The notes beneath the pieces are model-generated. The model saw only the letters and a program-made list of their open reading frames with translations, had not been told where the DNA came from and searched no databases. From assembly GCF_051488665.1 (NCBI RefSeq), contig NZ_JBPSEG010000001.1, forward strand, positions 248,001 through 312,000: 64,000 nt of DNA, written 5' to 3'. Below, piece by piece: positions 8,608 through 16,400 of the stretch. Position 1 is the stretch's first letter; each line of letters starts with the position of its first letter. The DNA is from Melioribacter sp051488665 (GTDB lineage: Bacteria > Bacteroidota > Ignavibacteria > Ignavibacteriales > Melioribacteraceae). The position numbers and the translations under genes were made by a program.

Positions 8608-9435
8608 TTATAAATCCAGGTTAAATCCTATTGAAAAATAATTTTCTTTTGTATCAAAGTACTCTCCGTGAAAGTTATTTCCCGAGAAATAATTAAAATA
8701 CAAACTTATGCCCCTGCCGCCGCTTTTTCCGAATTTCAATCCCGCCATTATATTGTGCGTTGCCGAATATTTGCCGATATGCTGCAGCTTAAAGTCATAA
8801 GCTAAGAACGGGTATAAATTCGTCTTAAAAAAGCCGTCGTAAAAATAATCGAATCCGAATTGATAAATGTCTTTTCCGATATATTCGGGGTCGACATGAA
8901 AAAGATAAGTGAATCCGGCGTATACCCTCAATGATTCAATTTGATAGAACGGAATTAATTCGACAAATTCCCTGCTATATACACGGGGTTTTTTGCCGTC
9001 GCGCCAATCATTTGTTTCCCAATCGTAATGACCGTCGACAAAGTGCGCGCTGATGTGACTTAGACGAAAACGGATTCCGTAGCTGTCGAATCCTTGACGA
9101 ACTTTCCATGAAGCGTTTAAACCGAAAAGATAATCGACGGCGTCGACCGGGAAATGAAAATCGGATTCGCTTCTTAAAAGCGTATAGGTAAACAAATCGG
9201 CGCCTACGGAGAAGTATTCGCTGCCGCCTCCCCATCTTATGATGTCTACAGAGTTTCCGATATCGAGACGCAACTCATTATTCGACGTATGAAAAAGGAA
9301 TCCGAGTTTCGGCTCCAGAATGTTAGCGGTAAAAGGCTGAACGCTAAGTTCGGAAGGAAACAACTGAAAACCGCCCTGCGCTTTCGACGATACATTAATT
9401 AATACAAATAAAATGACTGGAATAAATTTCTTCAT
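8608..9435 (-). CDS. DUF1207-like exported envelope protein
   Basis: A 275-residue protein starting at the ATG at 9435 (MKKFIPVILFVLINVSSKAQ), a good signal peptide; 14 further codons upstream overlap the glycosyltransferase gene and are not needed. The mature N terminus reads LFPSELSVQPFTANILEPKLG, which resembles the start of DUF1207 proteins, and the rest is strand-rich and aromatic, ending in SIGFNLDL like an outer-membrane barrel. No function is known for that family. It overlaps neither neighbour's core and sits between a GT2 glycosyltransferase and a membrane protease, all on one strand. The family call is from memory of the pattern and should be treated as moderate. Confidence 0.6.
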   Translation of the reverse strand: MKKFIPVILFVLINVSSKAQGGFQLFPSELSVQPFTANILEPKLGFLFHTSNNELRLDIGNSVDIIRWGGGSEYFSVGADLFTYTLLRSESDFHFPVDAVDYLFGLNASWKVRQGFDSYGIRFRLSHISAHFVDGHYDWETNDWRDGKKPRVYSREFVELIPFYQIESLRVYAGFTYLFHVDPEYIGKDIYQFGFDYFYDGFFKTNLYPFLAYDFKLQHIGKYSATHNIMAGLKFGKSGGRGISLYFNYFSGNNFHGEYFDTKENYFSIGFNLDL

Positions 9436-9455
9436 AATTTTATCCGGATTTATTT

Positions 9456-10544
9456 TCAATATGTTCTGCCTTTCCATTTAATTCTTCTGTTTGGCAATAC
9501 AATAAAAGGAAGCAACACAACGTAAACAGTAAGATAGATTTCAAACGCCAGGAAGTGTATAATTTTCAGTTTCAGATTCAGCCTTTTGTATACAGGGTAA
9601 ATAAAAAAGTAGTCGGATAACAGTTTAAAGATTATCATATACAATACATTAGCCGAGAAGAAAAAAGGCGAAATTAAAATCGAAGCGTGGGTCAAATATC
9701 CCCATACAAAAACAAGGTAGCCGATTAGATCGCTTTCCATTCCACCTACTCCCCACCTTTTTTTTTGCCAGTAAATCGACTTCCAATCGGGCAAAGGATT
9801 AGACACAACCACAGCTCCCGGATCGAGCGGATATTTAATTTTGTATTTCTTCAGGCTGTCAATTTCACGCAATAAATTGAAATCTTCCGTAATAGAGAAA
9901 GGAATACCTTCGTAACCGCCGACGTCGAGATATGCCTGTTTACGATACGACATATTGTTGCCTATGCAGCTCAAAGGCTTGCCGAGATTTTGCGCGCCCG
10001 CAGCCATTGTAAGAAGATACACAAAATCGATCGCCTGCATTCCCTGAAAAACCGTTTTATCCGTCTGAGTCGTAATTCCGCCTACAAATCCGGTGTCTTT
10101 GTCATAATACCCGACGATAGTTTCCGCCCATGTAGGCGATACTCTGCAGTCGGCGTCCGTCGTAAGGATAATTTCCCCTTTTGCAATTTTAACGCCGTTA
10201 GCCAAAGCGTTCGTTTTACCTTTTAGGTGTCCAATCTGTTCCTCCGGAACTATTGACCTGAATTTATTTTTGCCTTTTATAAATTTTTCGATAAGATTTC
10301 CCGTACTGTCCGTCGAGTGATCGTTAACGATTATAATTTCAATTTTATCTTCGGGGTAGATTAAATTGTCGAGCGCTTCCAGACACGGAAGAATATTCTC
10401 TTCTTCGTTTCTCGCCGCTACAATTACCGATATTGCAGGCAGCTCGCCGTTATTTTTACGATATGCCTTACGCGCTCCGATTGTAAAGATTACCAATTCG
10501 GCAAAATAGAACGACAGCGATATTAGGAATATTATTTCGAACAT
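9456..10544 (-). CDS. Membrane glycosyltransferase family 2
   Basis: A 362-residue GT-A transferase. Residues about 35-250 carry the family pattern: VIVAARNEEENILPCLEAL, IVNDHSTDSTG, the metal-binding TTDADCRVSP, the acid in ITEDFNLLREI, and a Q-x-x-R-W box (QKKRWGVGG). One hydrophobic segment lies at the N terminus and two or three at the C terminus (about residues 265-350), so it should be anchored in the inner membrane with its catalytic domain in the cytoplasm. This is the layout of processive or lipid-linked GT2 enzymes for polysaccharide or glycolipid synthesis. The start at 10544 is divergent from rsmA, with 74 bases between them. The sugar product is not predictable. Confidence 0.85.
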   Translation of the reverse strand: MFEIIFLISLSFYFAELVIFTIGARKAYRKNNGELPAISVIVAARNEEENILPCLEALDNLIYPEDKIEIIIVNDHSTDSTGNLIEKFIKGKNKFRSIVPEEQIGHLKGKTNALANGVKIAKGEIILTTDADCRVSPTWAETIVGYYDKDTGFVGGITTQTDKTVFQGMQAIDFVYLLTMAAGAQNLGKPLSCIGNNMSYRKQAYLDVGGYEGIPFSITEDFNLLREIDSLKKYKIKYPLDPGAVVVSNPLPDWKSIYWQKKRWGVGGMESDLIGYLVFVWGYLTHASILISPFFFSANVLYMIIFKLLSDYFFIYPVYKRLNLKLKIIHFLAFEIYLTVYVVLLPFIVLPNRRIKWKGRTY

Positions 10545-10546
10545 AT

Positions 10547-10574
10547 TTTGTTAAATTTTGATATCAAATATAAT
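10547..10574 (+). promoter_or_regulatory. Putative rsmA promoter with a palindrome in its spacer
   Basis: A perfect TATAAT lies at 10569-10574, preceded by a weak -35 (TTTGTT at 10547-10552, spacer 16). The spacer contains a 12-base perfect palindrome, TTTGATATCAAA (10557-10568). Transcription would start near 10581, 38 bases before rsmA. The same gap must also hold the promoter of the divergent GT2 gene, so the palindrome could act on both. Confidence 0.45.
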
Positions 10575-10618
10575 CCGAATATTTATCTATTGAAAATTTT
10601 ACGGAACAGGCAGCGATT

Positions 10619-11413
10619 ATGGAAGAAAACCCCCGTCCTTTAAAGAGGTTCGGACAGAATTACTTGAAGGACAAAAATATCATTGAGAAAATAATCGACG
10701 AATTCGACGTCAGGGAAGGCGAAAAGATTCTAGAAATCGGACCAGGCAGAGGAGCGTTAACAGAAATACTCTACAAAAAGACAGACGACCTGACTATTGT
10801 GGAAATCGACAAACGAGTAATCGAGGCGTTGAAAGAAAGATTTCCAAAAGCCAGAATTATAAATCGGGATTTTTTGAAATTAACATTGAACGAATTAAGC
10901 GAGCCGAACAATAAACTGAGAATAATCGGGAATATCCCGTATAATATCACATCGCCGATTCTATTTAAATTAATAGAAGAAAGAGAATCCGTATCAGACG
11001 CGCTGCTGATGGTTCAATACGAAGTAGCCAAACGAATTGTTTCTTCCCCCGGCACAAAAGACTACGGAATACTCAGCGTAATCATGAATTTTTTTTCGGA
11101 TGTTAAATTATGCTTCAAGATATCACCGAATGTATTCTATCCCAAACCGAAAGTTCACTCCGCAATAATAAAAATAAAATTCAATAAAGAAATAGCGGAA
11201 GATTTTGACGACAGATTGTTTATAGACATAGTTAAAGCCGCATTCGGGAAAAGGAGAAAAACGCTGAAGAATTCTCTCGCAGGAAGCGCGTTTAACGTAG
11301 AATCAGGGACGCCCGGCGATCTGCTTTCCAAAAGAGCCGAGGAGTTGTCGGTTGAAGATTTTTTAAGACTCTATAATTTTTTTCAAAACGCCAAACCGGC
11401 ATCCACCCGCTGA
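10619..11413 (+). CDS. rsmA: 16S rRNA adenine dimethyltransferase RsmA (KsgA)
   Basis: A 264-residue SAM-dependent enzyme that dimethylates two adjacent adenines in the loop near the 3' end of 16S rRNA, a late step of small-subunit assembly in the cytoplasm. Family marks are easy to see: RFGQNYLKD at residue 9, the SAM site ILEIGPGRGALTEIL, the catalytic NIPYNITSPILFKL, and PKPKVHSAIIKI. Length is normal. The ATG at 10619 gives the usual short N terminus; the ribosome site is weak. The 3' end overlaps the convergent cysteine-repeat gene by 31 bases, so the two transcripts are partly antisense there. Confidence 0.95.
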   Translation: MEENPRPLKRFGQNYLKDKNIIEKIIDEFDVREGEKILEIGPGRGALTEILYKKTDDLTIVEIDKRVIEALKERFPKARIINRDFLKLTLNELSEPNNKLRIIGNIPYNITSPILFKLIEERESVSDALLMVQYEVAKRIVSSPGTKDYGILSVIMNFFSDVKLCFKISPNVFYPKPKVHSAIIKIKFNKEIAEDFDDRLFIDIVKAAFGKRRKTLKNSLAGSAFNVESGTPGDLLSKRAEELSVEDFLRLYNFFQNAKPASTR

Positions 11414-11712
11414 ATGGTATCTACTATTAAACTAAAATATCTGTCCAACGAACAATTCGAATCTTTTCTTAAATAACAGTTTCCGCTTACCATTCCGGCT
11501 TTACATTCAGCGCACACTTTCTCTTTTAATTCTAAGTAGAGCAAATCCATATTTTCTTTGTTAGCCGATACGTGAACGACGCTAATAATTCTGGGTAAAA
11601 ATATTTCGACGGCGCATTTTTCGTTTTCCGTCAAAATACAAAGCCCGTCTTCGTCCGAATCCGCGCAGATTGCACAGACTCGCTTCTTAATTGCGTCTAT
11701 ATATTTATCCAT
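11383..11712 (-). CDS. Small protein with a twofold four-cysteine repeat, unknown function
   Basis: A 109-residue protein I do not recognise. It contains two copies of the pattern C-x2-C-x8-C-x7-C with identical spacing: Cys13, 16, 25, 33 and Cys67, 70, 79, 87, the second copy 54 residues after the first. Each copy starts VCAxC and ends with a predicted helix (EIFLPRIISVV and DRYFSLIVDTI). Eight paired cysteines with no signal peptide suggest a cytoplasmic metal or iron-sulfur site, or two zinc sites, but nothing in the sequence tells which. The gene converges with and overlaps rsmA by 31 bases and is divergent from menG/ubiE, 47 bases away. The ordered repeat makes it very likely a real gene. 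Confidence 0.75.
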   Translation of the reverse strand: MDKYIDAIKKRVCAICADSDEDGLCILTENEKCAVEIFLPRIISVVHVSANKENMDLLYLELKEKVCAECKAGMVSGNCYLRKDSNCSLDRYFSLIVDTIQRVDAGLAF

Positions 11713-11722
11713 ATTTTATTCC

Positions 11723-11730
11723 TATTTTTG
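11723..11730 (+). promoter_or_regulatory. Bacteroidota-type -7 element before menG/ubiE
   Basis: TATTTTTG fits the TAnnTTTG -7 element of Bacteroidota housekeeping promoters. It sits 30 bases before the menG/ubiE start within CTATTTTTGTAAG; nearly the same string, CTATTTTTGTGAG, precedes aspA at 34444-34456. No good -33 TTTG is visible, so this is a partial match. Confidence 0.4.
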
Positions 11731-11759
11731 TAAGTCAATTTAACGAGTACCGGAGATAA

Positions 11760-12452
11760 ATGAAAGTCGATATCAAAAAGAAGGAAAGAGTAAAAAGAAT
11801 ATTCGATACTATTTCGCCCAAGTATGATTTCCTGAATCACTTTTTGAGCGCCGGCACGGATTACTATTGGCGAAGAAAAGCTATAGAACTAAGTTCGTTT
11901 AACAGCGAGAGTATACTGCTGGATATGGCGTGCGGCACAGGCGATTTTGCAATAACCGCGCGTAAAAAAGGAGTGAAAACTATATTCGGCGGCGACTTAT
12001 CCCTTAATATGCTCTCTCACTTTAAAGACAAATCTGAATGGATTAACGGTCGTCTTGTGCAATGCACGGCGGAAGAGCTTCCGTTCAAAGACAATACTTT
12101 TACAAATATAACGGTCGCTTTCGGCGTAAGAAATTTTTACGACATACAAAAAGGCTTCGACTCATTCAGAAGAGTATTAAAAGAAGGCGGGAAAGTAACA
12201 ATACTCGAATTCAGATTGCCGGCAAACAAGTTTATTCGCGCAATTTATCTGTTCTACTTTAACAAAATTCTGCCGGCGCTGGGCAGAATAATTTCCCGCG
12301 ACCCGGAAGCTTATCGTTATCTTCCCGAATCGGTGGGCGAATTCGACCGAAGAATAGATCTCGTAAAACTATTAAAGAATTCGGGATTTAAGAACGTAGA
12401 AAAATATTCGCTCACGATGGGGCTTGTTCAAGTAGTAATAGCCCGGAAATAA
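11760..12452 (+). CDS. ubiE: Demethylmenaquinone methyltransferase MenG/UbiE
   Basis: A 230-residue SAM methyltransferase for the last step of menaquinone synthesis, transferring a methyl group to the demethylated quinone ring. Family marks include VKRIFDTISPKYDFLNHFLS at the N terminus, the SAM motif LLDMACGTGDFAI, TAEELPFKDNTFTNI, and the conserved SRDPEAYRYLPESV region. The start at 11760 follows a GGAG ribosome site by six bases. In an organism of this type menaquinone is the likely sole quinone, so the MenG role is favoured over ubiquinone synthesis; that is inference. It ends one base before the convergent rdgB. Confidence 0.93.
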   Translation: MKVDIKKKERVKRIFDTISPKYDFLNHFLSAGTDYYWRRKAIELSSFNSESILLDMACGTGDFAITARKKGVKTIFGGDLSLNMLSHFKDKSEWINGRLVQCTAEELPFKDNTFTNITVAFGVRNFYDIQKGFDSFRRVLKEGGKVTILEFRLPANKFIRAIYLFYFNKILPALGRIISRDPEAYRYLPESVGEFDRRIDLVKLLKNSGFKNVEKYSLTMGLVQVVIARK

Positions 12453-13040
12453 TCACCCCTTCAGCTTAAGTATTTTCTCTTTCAGTTCCTTAAACGCCAT
12501 AGAGCGATGACTTATTTTATTTTTTTCCTCGAGTTCGAGTTCGGCTAATGTTTTATCGTACCCTTCCGGGATAAAGATGGGGTCGTATCCGAATCCGTGT
12601 TCTCCCGCAGGAGTTTTAGTAATTACTCCTTTCAAATATCCAACGGCTTCCAGCAAATTATCGCCGTCATAAAAGACTGCGTGGCAAACAAACCGGGCGT
12701 TATGCGGTTCGGGTTTGTCTTCCAATTCTTTTAAAACTTTTTTATTGTTATCGTCAAACGTACAATTTTCGCCGGCATACCTGGCGGAAAAAACTCCGGG
12801 GCGTCCGTCGAGCTGCTCTATTTCAAGCCCCGAATCATCGGCAATAACCGGAACTTTATAGACGTCATATATTGTCTTAGCTTTAAGAAAAGCGTTTTCT
12901 TTGAATGTATTACCCGTCTCTTCAATTTCGATATTATTTCCCAAATCATACAACGAATAGACCTCAAGCGAATTGCCATTTAAAATATTTTTCACTTCCT
13001 TATTTTTTCCCTGATTCTGGGTAGCGAAGATAATTTTCAT
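12453..13040 (-). CDS. rdgB: XTP/dITP diphosphatase RdgB (HAM1 family)
   Basis: A 195-residue house-cleaning pyrophosphatase that hydrolyses deaminated purine nucleotides (XTP, dITP) to keep them out of DNA and RNA. The start is the ATG at 13040, giving the family opening MKIIFATQNQGKNKEV; the longer open frame upstream runs into the AhpD-like gene. Other marks are IEIEETGNTFKENAFLKAK, VIADDSGLEIEQLDGRPG, FSARYAG, and GFGYDPIFIPEGYDKT, then KNKISHRSMAFK. Only one base separates it from the upstream gene, so they are likely cotranscribed. Confidence 0.94.
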   Translation of the reverse strand: MKIIFATQNQGKNKEVKNILNGNSLEVYSLYDLGNNIEIEETGNTFKENAFLKAKTIYDVYKVPVIADDSGLEIEQLDGRPGVFSARYAGENCTFDDNNKKVLKELEDKPEPHNARFVCHAVFYDGDNLLEAVGYLKGVITKTPAGEHGFGYDPIFIPEGYDKTLAELELEEKNKISHRSMAFKELKEKILKLKG

Positions 13041-13041
13041 A

Positions 13042-13407
13042 TTATTTTGTTTCTCCTTTTTTGTTTGCCGCAAAAATTTCATCCATTTTTTCGACCGCAA
13101 AACGTAGATGCGGAATAACGATTGAACCTCCGACAATCAAGGCGATATTGAATGTTTCGTATAACTCCTGTTCCGTGGCTCCTTCTTCAATCGCTCTGTC
13201 GATATGGTAAAGAATGCAGTCGTTGCATCTCAGCGCCATCGACGCTACCAGTCCCATTAGTTCTTTAGTTTTTGCGTCGAGCGCTCCTTTGTAATATGCC
13301 TTGTTGTCGAGCGCAAAAAATTTATTGAAATCTCTGAAGCCCGAGTTTAGTATTCTCTCGTTCATTTTGCTTCGATATTCCTTAAAATCCTTGATGGAAG
13401 AACTCAT
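13042..13407 (-). CDS. AhpD-like carboxymuconolactone decarboxylase family protein
   Basis: A 121-residue helical protein of the CMD/AhpD family. The key motif is CNDCILYHIDRA at about residues 59-70, the C-x2-C-x3-H site of AhpD-type disulfide reductases, which supports a thiol redox role over decarboxylation. Other family marks are LDAKTKELMGLVASMALRC before it and EEGATEQELYETFNIA after it. The natural partner, a peroxiredoxin such as AhpC, is not nearby. It lies 68 bases after the long C25 gene and one base before rdgB on the same strand. Confidence 0.85.
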   Translation of the reverse strand: MSSSIKDFKEYRSKMNERILNSGFRDFNKFFALDNKAYYKGALDAKTKELMGLVASMALRCNDCILYHIDRAIEEGATEQELYETFNIALIVGGSIVIPHLRFAVEKMDEIFAANKKGETK

Positions 13408-13427
13408 AGTGTCTCCGTTTTTTGTTG

Positions 13428-13435
13428 CAAAGATA
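13428..13435 (-). promoter_or_regulatory. Possible -7 element before the AhpD-like gene
   Basis: On the minus strand TATCTTTG matches TAnnTTTG exactly and lies about 20 bases before the ATG at 13407. No TTTG is seen at the expected -33 position. The match could be chance in AT-rich DNA, but it falls in the only gap (68 bases) able to hold a promoter for this gene and rdgB. Confidence 0.3.
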
Positions 13436-13475
13436 ATAATAATTGGATTTATCGGAGAATGCTTTAGACGTTATT

Positions 13476-16400
13476 TTATCTTAATATAGCAAGTTTGTTT
13501 ATTGCAGAAATTCTTTTATCGCCATAATACAGAACCGCATGATAGAGATAAACGCCGTTTGCAGGGAAATTGCCGTCCTCGTCGCGCCCGTCCCAATAGA
13601 TTCTGTTCAGATCATATTTCAACGAATTTCCTTTCACGACTATTTCCTTTATCAATCTCCCCGCTACCGTGTATATTTTGATTTTTAATTCGTCAGGAAC
13701 CTGCGTCAAACGGAAAGTAAAATAGGTCTCGCTTTCAAACGGATTCGGATAATTATATACATCCAATAAGCGTGGCTTATCGTCCGTCCTGAAGCGCAAT
13801 GATTTTATCAGTTTTGTTGAATCGCTATAAAAATTATACGCTAAAACTTCGAGAAGATAATCCCCCGCCGACAGATTGGGATTGTAATAAACAATAATTT
13901 TAGGATTATTATCGCTGAATATATATTGAATATTATCATTTGAATAATTGACCGGCTTTCCGTTTAAAAGTATTTTCATGTAAGAAGTATCGTTAAGTTT
14001 TCTGAATGAATAATCATAAAGCTCAATTTCTATTTGCGGCGTTTGGGATATATATTCACCGTCGTAAATTTCACGTCCGTCAATTCGAACAGCTATTTCC
14101 TGTCCGGCATCCATTTGCCGCACGTAAAATTTCCCAGTTGTACTATTATTGTCTTCGTAAATTTCTTTAATTGTGTTTCCAGGGTCTATAAGGATCTCAT
14201 ATTCTGTTTCACCGTTATAACTTTCGGTTGTTATCGATTGCGTAAAAGTCTTGCTTTCGCCGGATTTAATTGTGTCAACCGAAATTAACAATTTTTCTTT
14301 CTTATCGATCAGGACTTCGATGTCGAAATCAACCGCCGATTCCTCTCCTGCATTTACTAAATCGAAACTAAGCAAAGCGTTTTCTCCCGCATAAAACGTG
14401 TCTTTATTTGTGGAAACTGACTCGTACCGGATGATTAATTCAGGAGGTAATGTTACATCCGCCGCAATATATTTTAAGAACTCCTTTTGTACTCCTTTAT
14501 TCTGACTGCTTATAAAGAAAAAAACACTTTTGTATTTCTTATTATTTAGAATGCCGTCGTATACAACGGCAGTATCCACAATTAGAGTGTCGAATGAATT
14601 ATCTTCCATTTTACAGAGAGCGAGCGCTTCTGCGTCAACTTCTGAATCAAGATATATTTTATGAATCTGCGAAAAATTTACTATTCCCGGCGTAGTTAAG
14701 TATCCTGACGGATATGATACTTTTTTGTGTAAAACTATCGACGCTAAACCGTTATAACGTCTTTGATACTCTTCAAGGATTTGGTTGCCGCCCTTTTGAC
14801 CCAGCAGACACCAGGAGTCACGATAACCGACGCTGTCGATCAGTTTGCTTCCCAGTTTTTTAATTGCTTCGCGCACCGGATTGCCGCCTTTATAACCGAT
14901 TACCGATTGATAGCCGTCGTCGCAAACAGCCATGGCTACATAATATTCAGAGCTCAATGTATCGATGAATTTTATTAATTCTTCCGCCGAATTTGACGAA
15001 GGATAGAGAAAATATTTTGTTGCAACTACGTTCAAATCGGCGGTATCTAAGAGAGCGGCGACAATCCCCCAGAAATATGTCGTCGGGAAATATTCGACAT
15101 TGTCAATTTGCAAAGAGGCGACGCTGCCCGCTGTCTGACCCGCAGAGACCAACTTTAGAGTTTTTTCTTTATCTAAAAACGACCAGGCTTTAGATGCGCT
15201 ATCATAAGTCAACCCGTGAAATTTGGTCTCGGTTAAATCGAGCGGCTCTGCAAATATCCAATCATATCCGTAAGGAGCAAACGAATAAGTTTCAGACCAA
15301 AGAGTGTCGCTATAATTTTTGAAGCGGAGCCATATTCGATTGTTCATATGTTTATCAGACAGTATGAGTTTAGTAAATGTATTGCCGAAAGGTATTATTA
15401 ATTTTTCGGCATTCGAGAAATTTCGATTATCCGCCAATTCAATTTCCAGCTTGCCGCTCTCGACAAAAGGAGGATTCAAAAACACCAAAGTATCTCTAAA
15501 GCCGGAATACAATTGACTTCCCGTCAACAAACGTACGTCCGACGGGCGCACATAAAATTCCGTCTGCCCCGAATTATTCGAATCGTCATATTCATCAATT
15601 TCATTATTATAATCCAGAATGCATTTCAAAAAATGTTTCCCCGGACGATTTTTGACATTCAGATCAAAACGCAAGGAATTTCTGAATTTATAATTGGCGC
15701 ATCTGATAATTATTGTATCCGTAGATCCGCTCCAGCTATGCTCGATCTTAACATAATAAGAATCCTCCGCGCTTTTTCCGTAATTGTAATATTTAAGATT
15801 AACGCCTATGCTTTTTTGATTGTCTTTAATTATTTCACTCGAAATCGAAAAAGATTCCGTCCCCATTACAAGGTCGGGTTTTTCAGGCAATCTGATTTTT
15901 ATAATCGGGTCGCCGAATAAATGACTGCAGTAGCAAAACACTTTCACAACGTCATTCAATCCGCTGTATTCAATTAATTTTTTCTTGGCGTCGATAAATA
16001 TTTTACCGACGGGCGAAATCGTGTCGCTGAGAAAAAAATTATAAAAAAGCGGCGGGAAATTGAGAGAAGTCGACAGATATCCCCAGCTCGAATTTGCGAG
16101 ATACGCAATCGCCTGTCCGTTTTCATTATTATTAGTAAATTCCTCTGCAAACGATACGATATCGGGTTCGGCAAATTTTCCCGTAGAGCAACCGAAATCG
16201 GTAATCAGAGGATTGCGATCCTCGTAATTATTCATCAGGTCGTTTACGCTTAAGATTCCGTTATCCCAGGTCTGAACTCCGCTGTGACCGATGTAAGAGA
16301 TTATTACGGCGCCTTCCTTAATGGCTTTTTCGACAGTGTCGGACGGCATATTACTAAAATTCGAGGCGGGATTTAATGTTTTATAAAAATGGACTCCCCT

